Shown: positions 1 through 7,323 of the stretch, piece by piece
Numbering within the stretch: position 1 is the first letter of the stretch
Layout of the letters: each line of letters starts with the position of its first letter
Assembly (NCBI RefSeq): GCF_010586825.1
Contig: NZ_JAAAGB010000007.1
Coordinates: forward strand, 1 to 64,000
DNA from: Draconibacterium mangrovi
Lineage (GTDB): Bacteria > Bacteroidota > Bacteroidia > Bacteroidales > Prolixibacteraceae
Direction of reading: 5' to 3'
Length of the DNA stretch: 64,000 nt
Made by a program: the position numbers and the translations under genes
The notes under the pieces: model-generated
The model's database searches: none
Seen by the model: the letters and a program-made list of their open reading frames with translations, nothing else
Told to the model about the DNA's origin: nothing

Positions 1-99
1 TAGGCATATTAGCCTAGGCGGCCTATCGGGTTCACCTCTGCTTTCATTAAAATGAACAATACAATTTAGTAATGATAAAAGATATTGCTAATCTAAAGG

Positions 100-503
100 G
101 CGGCCTTCATTTTTGCCTTAATGCAAAAACGAAGCAAAAAGATCAAGGCTGCTTTTGATCTTCACCCTACATTTTCATAAAACCTAAGTTCTGGCGGGTG
201 ATCTCCTCGCTCCCTCGGAGCTTCCCGCTCTCACTAAGGTTTCATTTCCACTCCGGGTAAATACCAAAAGAGGCCGGTCAACTTAAGTATTGTTAGCAGA
301 TACGAAAGCAATATCGAAGCTTCGGCCTCGGCCGGTGAACCGGAAAACAAGTGGTGACGGCGTTAAAAAAATACTGATTTTTGAGGAGGTACGACGAGTT
401 TCAGGAATTTTAGCTGGCATCGCGTAGTTTTTCCGAGTGAAGTGGGCGCAGCCTTGAGTTTTTTGTTTACTTATTGTCTTAAGACAAAAAAGTAAAATCC
501 GCC
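100..503. repeat. Non-coding element with degenerate inverted ends
   Basis: No convincing reading frame lies here. The left end (100-152) and the right end (448-503) are imperfect inverted copies of each other: read inward-to-outward both run GCAGCCTTGA, then a T-rich block, a short palindrome around CTTAAG or ATTAAG, an A-rich block and a final CCGCC. Each end also contains its own hairpin (near 112-129 and 466-496), and 139-146 pairs with 155-162. The middle is GC-richer than other spacers here. This organisation suggests a dispersed intergenic repeat or decayed MITE. Similar T/A-rich palindromic blocks are, from memory, common between genes of Bacteroidota; copy number cannot be tested from one window. 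Confidence 0.45.
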
Positions 504-610
504 TGATAAGGCTATAGGAACTAAATTCTTGTGTATAATCTTTATCATCTCAACCATGTCACAATTAGAATCGAACAGATTTCAATATTGGAGATTTGGA
601 AAGCCAAATC
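504..610. other. Spacer with hairpin at the end of the aldo/keto reductase gene
   Basis: Nothing coding is visible. An 8-bp stem (592-599 with 604-611, loop AAAG) overlaps the stop codon of the minus-strand reductase gene. It is not followed by a T-run on the minus strand, so it is only a weak candidate for transcript end processing. Confidence 0.3.
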
Positions 611-1606
611 TTAGACTTCCAAAACAAGTTGATCAAGTTCATTTTGTATGAAAGTAAACTCTTCATCCGAAATGTTTAACTCTGCAGCTTTCAGATTTTC
701 CAAAACCTGTTTTTCATTTCGGGCACCGGCAAGTACACATGTGATTCCGGGTTGGTTCATGGTCCAGTTTAAAACCAGCTGTGCCAGTGTTGCTTGTTTG
801 GCTTCGGCAATCGGTTTTATTTTATCCAGAAATGTGTTGATTCGCGACAAATTTGGCTCCTTAAAAAATGGGGTAGTTGGCCTATGATCACCTTCTGCAA
901 ATTTATACCCGGCGGTAATTTTCCCTGTTAAAACACCTCTTTGCAGCGGGCTGTAAGCAATAATGGCTTTATCATTGGCAATACAATACGGAACCAGTTT
1001 ATCTTCTATACCGCGGTTAACCATACTGTACGGAACCTGGTTCGATGAAATTTTGAAATACTTTTCAGCTTTTACCATTTCGTTCATGGAGTAATTACTT
1101 ACACCACCGCCACGGATTTTCCCCTGATCTTTTAATATTTCCAGTGCTTCCATGGTTTCTTCAACCGGAGTGGAACTATCGGGCCAGTGTTGTTGGTAAA
1201 GATCTATATAGTCGGTGCCAAGCCGACGTAAACTATCTTCACATTCTTTTATCACACTTTCTTTGCTACCCAAACGATAAAGGCTAACCTGATTCCCCTT
1301 GTTATCAAAAGTCTTTTCGTAATGTACATGACCTGATTTTCGGTCCCACACCAAACCAAACTTGCTTAACAGTTCAACCTTGCTGCGTTTGCCTTTTATG
1401 GCTTTTCCAACAAACTCTTCGCTTTGGCCGAAACCGTAAACCGGCGCAGTGTCGATGGTTGTCATGCCGTTTGTAATAGCTGTTTCAATGGCTTTAACCG
1501 ACTCATTTTCTTCGGCTCCGCCCCAAAACCATCCGCCAATGGCCCAGGCGCCAAAAGTAATTGATGTAATTTTTACGTCTGATGCGGGTAACTGTACTTT
1601 ATTCAT
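611..1606 (-). CDS. Aldo/keto reductase family oxidoreductase
   Basis: A 331-residue cytosolic NADPH-dependent aldo/keto reductase. The family tetrad is visible: Asp52 and Tyr57 in TIDTAPVYG, Lys82 in LLSKFG and His140 in YQQHWPD; the GVSNYS segment and the AYSPLQRGVLTG stretch near the cofactor pocket are also typical. Length is normal for the family. It lies 49 bp downstream of recG on the same strand and may be cotranscribed with it. The substrate cannot be told from sequence; these enzymes reduce small aldehydes, ketones or sugars. No signal peptide is present. Confidence 0.9.
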   Translation of the reverse strand: MNKVQLPASDVKITSITFGAWAIGGWFWGGAEENESVKAIETAITNGMTTIDTAPVYGFGQSEEFVGKAIKGKRSKVELLSKFGLVWDRKSGHVHYEKTFDNKGNQVSLYRLGSKESVIKECEDSLRRLGTDYIDLYQQHWPDSSTPVEETMEALEILKDQGKIRGGGVSNYSMNEMVKAEKYFKISSNQVPYSMVNRGIEDKLVPYCIANDKAIIAYSPLQRGVLTGKITAGYKFAEGDHRPTTPFFKEPNLSRINTFLDKIKPIAEAKQATLAQLVLNWTMNQPGITCVLAGARNEKQVLENLKAAELNISDEEFTFIQNELDQLVLEV

Positions 1607-1655
1607 AATGTTAAACTTTTCGGATGAAAATGTCTCGGGAAGTTAGGGATAAAAA

Positions 1656-3758
1656 TTAACTTATCGAGCTCCAGTCGAAGCTTGTATCCTTTGATGATAA
1701 CAGGTTTTTAAGAAGCAGTTGGTTTTGTTCCTTTTGCAAAAACGGATCGTCGTCGAGAATATCGTTGGCAATGTTCCGGGCTTTTTGAAGGATCTCGCCG
1801 TCTTTTCCGAGGTTGGCAATTTTTAGGTCGAAACCCATACCACTTTGCTGTGTGCCTTCCAAATCACCGGGACCACGCAATTTCATATCCACTTCGGCAA
1901 TTTCAAAACCATCGTTGGTGCGCACCATTGTGTCCAGTCGTTTGCGGCTTTCGGTGCTAATTTTATACGACGACATCAGGATACAATACGATTGTTCGGC
2001 GCCACGCCCCACACGGCCACGCAGCTGGTGCAACTGCGACAAGCCAAAACGTTCGGCACTTTCAATTACCATAACCGCTGCATTTGGCACGTCAACACCC
2101 ACCTCAATTACGGTTGTGGCAACCATAATCTGCGTTTCGCCACGTTTAAAAGCCTGCATGGCATTTTCTTTAATGTTGGGTTTCATTTTCCCGTGTACCA
2201 TGCTGATTTTGTAATCGGGAAAAGTCTCAGAAATATGACGATAACCTTCTTCCAGGTTTTTAAGGTCCATTTTTTCCGATTCCGAAATCAATGGGTAAAC
2301 AATATAAACCTGCGTTCCTTTATCAATTTGTTGTTTCAAAAAACGGTTCAGTTGCGCTCTTCTGTTCTCGAAAAAGTGCATGGTTTGTATCGGTTTTCGT
2401 CCCGGTGGCAATTCATCAATCACTGATACTTCCAGGTCGCCATAAACGGTCATGGCCAATGTTCGCGGTATCGGTGTGGCTGTCATTACCAAAATATGCG
2501 GAGGAATCAGATCATTCTTTTTCCAGAGTTTTGCCCGTTGTGCCACACCAAAACGATGCTGCTCGTCGACAATAACAAGTCCCAGCCGTTTAAAACTTAC
2601 CGTATCTTCAATCAATGCGTGGGTACCAATTATAATTTGCATTTCGCCCGATTGCAGTGCGGCATGCAATTCACGGCGCTGTTTGGCTTTTGTCGATCCG
2701 GTAAGCAAGCCAACGTTTATACCCATGCCGTCCAGCATTCGTGAAATGGATTGATAGTGTTGTTGGGCCAGAATTTCGGTTGGCGCCATTAAACAACTCT
2801 GGAATTCGTTGTCCATAGCCAGTAACATCGTCATTAATGCCACCAGCGTTTTTCCACTTCCCACATCGCCCTGCAGCAAACGGTTCATCTGGGATGTTCC
2901 GTTAACATCGCGCCGGATTTCCTTGATCACCTTTTTTTGTGCATTGGTAAGATCAAAAGGCAGGTATTTTTCGTAAAACGTATTGAAATTAAAGCCAACC
3001 TTTTCAAAATGAAATCCTTTGAATTTTTGATTCCGATTATGTTTTAATGCCAGTATTTTCAGCTGTATAAAAAACAGCTCCTCAAACTTTAATCGAAAGG
3101 TGGCGTTTTTAAGTTCAATTGGTTTTTCCGGTTTGTGAATGGCCGAAAGCGCCTGCTCAAGCGGCATAAGTTTCAATTCGCGGGTTAGGTATTCGGGCAG
3201 CGTTTCTTTGATTTTTCCCTTTGCCAGCCCAAGCAAGGTGAGTTGAAATTTGTTAATGGTTTTCGAGGTGAGAAACTGCTTTTTCATTTTCTCGGTGGTG
3301 TTGTAATGCCCCTGAAAAAGCCCGATTGGTTTAAGTTGTATTTCCTGCTCGGTTTCCATTTCGGGGTGCACCACACTAATTCGGCCACTAAACAACGCCG
3401 GCTTGCCAAAAACTATATAAGTTTTGTTAATCAGGAGTTGCTCTTTTTGCCATTTTATTCCCCTAAACCACACCAGTTCCATGGTGCCGGTGTTATCCGA
3501 AAAACGGGCAACAAGCCGCTGTTTGCTACCGGTGCCAACGGTTTCCATCGAGCGCAAAACGCCTTTCACCTGAATGTATGCCATCTCGGTGTTAATGTCG
3601 GAAATATTGTAAAATTTGGTGCGGTCGATGTATTTGTACGGATAATAATATATCAAATCGCTAAAGGTTTTTATTTTCAGCTCTTTGAATAAAATTTCCG
3701 CACGTTTTGGCCCCACGCCGGGTAAAAATTTTATTTCCTGATCGAGAAATTCTGGCAT
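1656..3758 (-). CDS. recG: ATP-dependent DNA helicase RecG
   Basis: A 700-residue branch-migration helicase that remodels stalled replication forks and Holliday junctions. An N-terminal wedge/OB domain (about residues 40-150) precedes the helicase core with Walker A GDVGSGKT, the DEQH box (VIVDEQHRFG), motif III MTATPIPRT and motif VI QLRGRVGRG. The reading frame opens 20 codons further upstream (3818), but the start at 3758 gives the normal N-terminus (MPEFLDQEIKFLPGVGPKR), and a TATATTTG promoter element ends only four bases before it. The gene is first in a probable two-gene unit with the aldo/keto reductase. Confidence 0.95.
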   Translation of the reverse strand: MPEFLDQEIKFLPGVGPKRAEILFKELKIKTFSDLIYYYPYKYIDRTKFYNISDINTEMAYIQVKGVLRSMETVGTGSKQRLVARFSDNTGTMELVWFRGIKWQKEQLLINKTYIVFGKPALFSGRISVVHPEMETEQEIQLKPIGLFQGHYNTTEKMKKQFLTSKTINKFQLTLLGLAKGKIKETLPEYLTRELKLMPLEQALSAIHKPEKPIELKNATFRLKFEELFFIQLKILALKHNRNQKFKGFHFEKVGFNFNTFYEKYLPFDLTNAQKKVIKEIRRDVNGTSQMNRLLQGDVGSGKTLVALMTMLLAMDNEFQSCLMAPTEILAQQHYQSISRMLDGMGINVGLLTGSTKAKQRRELHAALQSGEMQIIIGTHALIEDTVSFKRLGLVIVDEQHRFGVAQRAKLWKKNDLIPPHILVMTATPIPRTLAMTVYGDLEVSVIDELPPGRKPIQTMHFFENRRAQLNRFLKQQIDKGTQVYIVYPLISESEKMDLKNLEEGYRHISETFPDYKISMVHGKMKPNIKENAMQAFKRGETQIMVATTVIEVGVDVPNAAVMVIESAERFGLSQLHQLRGRVGRGAEQSYCILMSSYKISTESRKRLDTMVRTNDGFEIAEVDMKLRGPGDLEGTQQSGMGFDLKIANLGKDGEILQKARNIANDILDDDPFLQKEQNQLLLKNLLSSKDTSFDWSSIS

Positions 3759-3762
3759 GCAG

Positions 3763-3794
3763 CAAATATACATATTCACACAAATTGCGGCAAC
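3763..3794 (-). promoter_or_regulatory. Candidate promoter of recG, possibly leaderless
   Basis: On the minus strand GTTG (3791-3794) is followed after 20 bases by TATATTTG (3763-3770), a perfect match to the Bacteroidota -7 element TAnnTTTG. Only CTGC separates it from the ATG, so transcription would begin at or within a few bases of the start codon. Confidence 0.45.
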
Positions 3795-4122
3795 AGCGAA
3801 TAATACCGAAATATTCAAAAGAAATTAACTGTTGGGTACAGTTTTTGTAATAAAGCGAAAAGTTTTACCATTTGTATTTCAGAGTGAGCCTTAAGCGAAA
3901 TGGTGAAATTATCCCGATATTTTGGGAGTTAACGCCGATTGAAAGGAGGAATTATCTGAAATAAAGCTTAATTTAATTTCGCATCGGTATTACTTATGAT
4001 AATAAATCTTAAAAAATGCTATTTACAGTCTGAGAACAGCTGGAAAATCATATTTTTAACAACGATTCGTTCGTTACATGTAATGCGACAAAAAAAATAC
4101 TACAAATACATAAAACAAAGCT
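3795..4122. other. Divergent intergenic region, recG / ABC ATPase
   Basis: AT-rich spacer without a gene. It holds a 10-bp perfect palindrome TTACATGTAA at 4074-4083, about 40 bases before the ABC ATPase start, next to AACGATTCGTTCGTT. This could be an operator, but nothing else supports that. No clear TAnnTTTG element for the plus-strand gene was seen. Confidence 0.35.
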
Positions 4123-4824
4123 ATGCCGGAAAAAATTATTCATCTCGAGAACATTGTAAAAACATATAAGGTTGGAACGCAGGAAGTTCGTGCCCTTCGT
4201 TCTGTTTCTATTGATATTTATAAAGGCGAATATGTTGCCATTATGGGGGCCTCGGGTTCGGGGAAATCAACCTTAATGAACATTATTGGCTGTTTGGACA
4301 CTCCAACCAGTGGAAAATATGTGTTGAACGGAAATGATGTGAGCAGCCTGTCGGATGATAGTTTGGCAGAAATAAGAAACTCGGAGATCGGTTTTGTTTT
4401 CCAGGTATTTAACCTTTTACCACGTAATTCAGCTCTTGAAAACGTAATGTTGCCACTGGTTTATGCCGGAAAGCGCAAGGCAGAACGCAAACAAATGGCC
4501 GAAGCCACCCTTGTTGATGTAGGTTTGGAAGACCGTATGGAACACAAGCCCAACGAATTGTCGGGAGGACAACGCCAGCGAGTGGCCATTGCCCGTGCGC
4601 TGGTAAATAAGCCTGCTTTACTTTTGGCCGATGAGCCAACCGGTAACCTCGATTCAAAAATTTCGGAAGAAATTATGAAGCTTTTTGCTGAAATTCACCG
4701 AAAAGGGAACACCCTGGTTATGGTAACCCATGAAGAAGATATTGCCGAGCACGCACATCGTATTATTCGGTTAAAAGACGGAGAAGTGGAGTCGGATATA
4801 ATTAATGAGAATCCGATTTATTAA
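4123..4824 (+). CDS. ABC transporter ATP-binding protein, LolD/MacB type
   Basis: A 233-residue ATPase subunit of the LolD/MacB/FtsE-like class that powers lipoprotein release or macrolide/peptide export. Visible motifs are Walker [10 protein letters not shown] (42-50), the Q-loop in [10 protein letters not shown], signature LSGGQRQR, Walker [14 protein letters not shown] and the switch histidine in VMVTHEED. The C-terminus is short and ends in NENPIY. No FtsX-like permease lies beside it, so its partner must be encoded elsewhere. The stop codon is part of a 7-bp direct repeat that borders a MITE-like element, so the last codons or the 3' end may have been affected by that insertion. Confidence 0.93.
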   Translation: MPEKIIHLENIVKTYKVGTQEVRALRSVSIDIYKGEYVAIMGASGSGKSTLMNIIGCLDTPTSGKYVLNGNDVSSLSDDSLAEIRNSEIGFVFQVFNLLPRNSALENVMLPLVYAGKRKAERKQMAEATLVDVGLEDRMEHKPNELSGGQRQRVAIARALVNKPALLLADEPTGNLDSKISEEIMKLFAEIHRKGNTLVMVTHEEDIAEHAHRIIRLKDGEVESDIINENPIY

Positions 4825-5086
4825 CCTAATTTCGATTCTAAAATAGCTCACAGCTTTAGCTATTTTTAGTCAGAAACTTTCACCAATTTTAGAAGTACTA
4901 TTGGGATAATACAAGAAAATTGGGGGAAGTTTATGGAAAAAAGAGCAAAGCCTATAAGGAAAGTCCTTCTCACGCCATCTTTACAATTAAAATTCTTTGA
5001 AATAACCCGTTATTCCTTCATAATTTTAATTCTAAATCTGTCGCAATTAAGACTTTCTGTGAAAATATTTTAGAATCGAAATTAGG
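4825..5086. mobile_element. MITE-like element, 262 bp, with terminal inverted repeats
   Basis: The ends are perfect 21-bp inverted repeats (4825-4845 and 5066-5086) starting CCTAATTTCG. They are flanked by identical 7-bp direct repeats TTATTAA (4818-4824 and 5087-5093), the pattern expected of a transposon target duplication; because this 7-mer is itself partly symmetrical the inverted match extends to 24 bp. No transposase frame lies inside. The element carries a strong internal hairpin with T-run near its left end. It is therefore a non-autonomous element that would need a transposase supplied elsewhere. The family cannot be named from this window. Confidence 0.7.
4840..4867 (+). terminator. 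Hairpin plus T-run inside the left end of the MITE-like element
   Basis: A 9-bp stem (4840-4848 with 4858-4866) with a nine-base loop merges into TTTTT, a good intrinsic terminator for the ABC ATPase gene. It lies within the inserted element, so the element may now supply the gene's terminator. Confidence 0.5.
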
Positions 5087-5098
5087 TTATTAACTTTG
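5068..5098 (+). promoter_or_regulatory. Candidate promoter at the MITE right border
   Basis: TAACTTTG (5091-5098) matches TAnnTTTG and begins within the right-hand target repeat. The region 19 bases upstream is TTTT (5068-5071), an imperfect -33 box that lies in the terminal inverted repeat. Transcription would start near 5105, ahead of the adenosyltransferase start at 5178 and upstream of the alternative ATG at 5127. Confidence 0.4.
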
Positions 5099-5177
5099 TA
5101 AAATCGTTTACGATATTATATCCCGAATGGTAAACATCTCGGGATTTTTTATGTTCTTCAATTACAAAAGAATTAAC

Positions 5178-5735
5178 ATGTCAGGAGATTTTAAAATATA
5201 TACAAAAACCGGCGACGACGGTACAACCGGACTTGTTGGTGGCAGCCGTGTTAAAAAATACGATCTGCGTTTGGAGAGTTACGGAACGGTTGATGAATTA
5301 AATGCCTGTATCGGTGTTATCCGATCATTCGATATTGATCCGGCAGTGAAAGATTTACTGCTAAAAATTCAACATAAACTTTTCAACATTGGTTCGCGCC
5401 TGGCTTCGGATGAAAAAGGGCAAGAGTACACCGCGCAACTCATTGTTAAAAATGAAGATATTGAGGTGTTGGAGAAAGCAATTGATTCGTACCACGAAAC
5501 GCTGCCCGAACTGCGGAATTTTATCCTTCCGGGAGGGGAACTGTCAGCAGCTCAGTGCCATATGGCACGAACTATATGCCGAAGGGCAGAGCGCCGAATC
5601 GTTGAATTCTCAGAACAAACACCTGTTCAGCCCGAACTGATAAAGTATATTAACCGGCTTTCGGATTATCTGTTTGTATTGGCCCGAAAACTCGCTCATG
5701 ATAAAGGAATTGACGAAACAACCTGGCAGTATTGA
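5178..5735 (+). CDS. Cob(I)alamin adenosyltransferase, PduO type
   Basis: A 185-residue ATP:corrinoid adenosyltransferase making coenzyme B12 from cob(I)alamin and ATP. The N-terminal ATP-binding stretch KIYTKTGDDGTTGLVGG and the later helix with RRAERRIVEFSEQ are family hallmarks, and the length is typical. The frame is open from 5127, but the ATG at 5178 gives the normal N-terminus (MSGDFKIYTKTGD). No cobalamin synthesis or B12-dependent mutase gene is adjacent, so it probably serves corrinoid salvage. The DUF2795 gene follows 95 bp downstream. Confidence 0.93.
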   Translation: MSGDFKIYTKTGDDGTTGLVGGSRVKKYDLRLESYGTVDELNACIGVIRSFDIDPAVKDLLLKIQHKLFNIGSRLASDEKGQEYTAQLIVKNEDIEVLEKAIDSYHETLPELRNFILPGGELSAAQCHMARTICRRAERRIVEFSEQTPVQPELIKYINRLSDYLFVLARKLAHDKGIDETTWQY

Positions 5736-5754
5736 TATTTTTTTTTCAGGAAAG

Positions 5755-5784
5755 TTTTTTCGTATTTATTTTTTGTTATATTCG
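5755..5784 (+). promoter_or_regulatory. Candidate promoter of the DUF2795 gene
   Basis: TTTT (5755-5758), 18 bases, then TATATTCG (5777-5784), a one-base variant of TAnnTTTG also seen before the CYTH gene at 56833. It would give a leader of about 40 bases. Confidence 0.35.
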
Positions 5785-5830
5785 CGCCAAAGTAAAAAAT
5801 CGAGTTTAACCACATAAAAACTGTAGACAC

Positions 5831-6052
5831 ATGTATTGGACTCTGGAATTAGCATCGAAGTTAGAAGATGCACCTTGGCCGGCAACAAAAGACGAGTTAA
5901 TTGATTATGCAATACGTTCGGGTGCTCCGCTTGAAGTAATTGAAAACTTGCAGGAGATTGAGGATGAAGGTGAGATGTACGAAAGTATTGAGGATATTTG
6001 GCCGGATTATCCAAGTAAGGATGATTTCTTTTTTAACGAAGATGAATACTAG
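5831..6052 (+). CDS. DUF2795 domain-containing small acidic protein
   Basis: A 73-residue acidic protein with no signal peptide or membrane segment, recognised as the DUF2795 type strongly conserved in Bacteroidota: an N-terminal YWTLELASKLEDAPWP stretch, the helix DELIDYAIRSGAPLEVIENL and a very acidic C-terminus ending DDFFFNEDEY. Its function is unknown; the compact, charged, highly conserved form suggests a cytosolic binding protein. It is followed by a clear intrinsic terminator and preceded by its own promoter candidate, so it may be monocistronic. Confidence 0.85.
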   Translation: MYWTLELASKLEDAPWPATKDELIDYAIRSGAPLEVIENLQEIEDEGEMYESIEDIWPDYPSKDDFFFNEDEY

Positions 6053-6071
6053 CAATAAAATGATAGTATAT

Positions 6072-6104
6072 AAAGCATCCGTCTGATGGCGGATGCTTTT
6101 TTTA
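6072..6104 (+). terminator. Intrinsic terminator after the DUF2795 gene
   Basis: A 10-bp stem (6072-6081 with 6090-6099) and loop TCTGATGG are followed by a long T-run. It sits between convergent genes and its A-rich left side could also serve the minus-strand DsrE gene. Confidence 0.85.
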
Positions 6105-6111
6105 TTTCTTT

Positions 6112-6531
6112 TTAGAGGCTTAATGTTTTCCAGCCTTCTTTTAAGTAGTCGGATAACGGAACGCCCATTCCTTTAACATCAACACCCATTTCGGCTAATT
6201 TTTCGTCAACTTCGTACATCTTGGCGCAGTATAAACACGCTTCGATTTTTACGCCTGCTTCCTGCATCTTTTTAATGTAATCCTGAATCATTTCATTTTC
6301 GGCAGCCAGTTTTGCCGATGGTCCCCAAATAATCAGAACCACATCGTCGAACCAACCTTGCTTTTTGGCATTATAGGTGTACATAAAAGCCATTTTTTCG
6401 GCCACGTCCGGATCGCCGCTGGTCCACAGCACCGCCAGTTTGTTTTTATTTTCCTCCATTGGTTTGTTGTTTGTTGCTATTGCAACACTGCAAAGCAGGA
6501 TTAAAAATACGAGTACTAAATTACGTTTCAT
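6112..6531 (-). CDS. DsrE-like family protein with signal peptide
   Basis: A 139-residue protein with an N-terminal signal sequence (MKRNLVLVFLILLCSVAIA) followed by a DsrE/F-type fold: KLAVLWTSGDPDVAEKMAFMY near the start, WFDDVVLIIWGPSAKLAAEN in the middle and a CLYCAKMYEV segment (two cysteines) near residue 105. DsrE relatives handle persulfide sulfur; most are cytosolic, so the export signal is notable. It lies 11 bp downstream of the YkgJ-like gene and is surely cotranscribed with it. Its role is otherwise unknown. Confidence 0.8.
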   Translation of the reverse strand: MKRNLVLVFLILLCSVAIATNNKPMEENKNKLAVLWTSGDPDVAEKMAFMYTYNAKKQGWFDDVVLIIWGPSAKLAAENEMIQDYIKKMQEAGVKIEACLYCAKMYEVDEKLAEMGVDVKGMGVPLSDYLKEGWKTLSL

Positions 6532-6542
6532 AGTCTAAGATT

Positions 6543-7055
6543 TTAAATGTGTTTTGCCAATTCTTTTATTGGAATTAAATCAAGTTCTGAGTAATCTGAT
6601 AATTGATTTTTAGCAATAAACTCTTTATTCAACAAATAGAGTTTGCTGTTAAATTTATCTTGCGGAAAGGTGTTATCTTCCGAGAATTCTTCCAGGTCAA
6701 ATTCAGTAAAGTTTAGTTCGCAAGCCGATAATTCCCATCCACTATTTTCATTCATATATAACAAGGGCAGACCGTGTGTTCTGCAGATAATCGGGCGGTC
6801 GTCATAAATTTCGCATTGGTGGTTATTTAGAAAAATACAACTTGATTCATCTTTTTCGGGATTAAATTGGGGTTTATCTTCGCGTTCTTTTAGCGCTTTA
6901 ACAATGCTGTAAAATTCTACCGGAAAAATGCTGTAATCCATACAACACAGATCGCAGCCCGCTTTACATTTCATATGTTTTTTGTGTTGCGTTTCCAGTT
7001 TTTCCGATAATTCGTCAATATTCTTTCGTAACGTTTTGTATACTGTAAAATCCAT
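6543..7055 (-). CDS. YkgJ-type cysteine cluster protein
   Basis: A 170-residue cytosolic protein with the CxxxCxxCC cluster (CKAGCDLCC, residues about 30-38) and a second group CIFLNNHQCEIYDDRPIICRTHG typical of the YkgJ zinc- or iron-chelating family. It is the upstream gene of a pair with the DsrE-like gene. A TAnnTTTG match (TACCTTTG, 7080-7087, minus strand) lies 24 bases before the start. The biochemical function is not established for this family; metal binding is expected from the cysteines. Confidence 0.85.
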   Translation of the reverse strand: MDFTVYKTLRKNIDELSEKLETQHKKHMKCKAGCDLCCMDYSIFPVEFYSIVKALKEREDKPQFNPEKDESSCIFLNNHQCEIYDDRPIICRTHGLPLLYMNENSGWELSACELNFTEFDLEEFSEDNTFPQDKFNSKLYLLNKEFIAKNQLSDYSELDLIPIKELAKHI

Positions 7056-7150
7056 ATTTTTCTATTGTTTTTGAAATAGCAAAGGTAAGCAATCAAATGA
7101 AAGTGAAAGAAATGGAAAATTTATCCGGCATTAAAACAGAAGTGTCTTTT

Positions 7151-7186
7151 TTTGGAAAGCAAATCCCTCAATTAGTCGTATATTTG
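7151..7186 (+). promoter_or_regulatory. Candidate promoter of the GH3 gene
   Basis: TATATTTG (7179-7186) is a perfect -7 element. TTTG at 7151-7154 lies 24 bases upstream, slightly farther than usual. The leader would be about 130 bases. Confidence 0.4.
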
Positions 7187-7323
7187 TAATCTTTTGCAGA
7201 ATAGAACAGAATAGTAATTCGTGAAATGAAACGAGCATGCAATAAAATTTAAACCACAAGGAATAAAAAAGTGCATGCGTGTTATGTCTGTTGCCAACTA
7301 AAAAATAGAACAATTATAAACAG

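Noticed and set aside
1-16. Hairpin TAGGC/GCCTA at the window edge
   Set aside because: Only five base pairs, no T-run and no visible upstream gene; the context is cut by the window.
1845-2426. 193-codon frame opposite recG
   Set aside because: Antisense shadow of the helicase motifs; no recognisable protein.
4074-4083. Palindrome TTACATGTAA before the ABC ATPase
   Set aside because: A single 10-bp palindrome in AT-rich sequence is expected by chance; no second copy.
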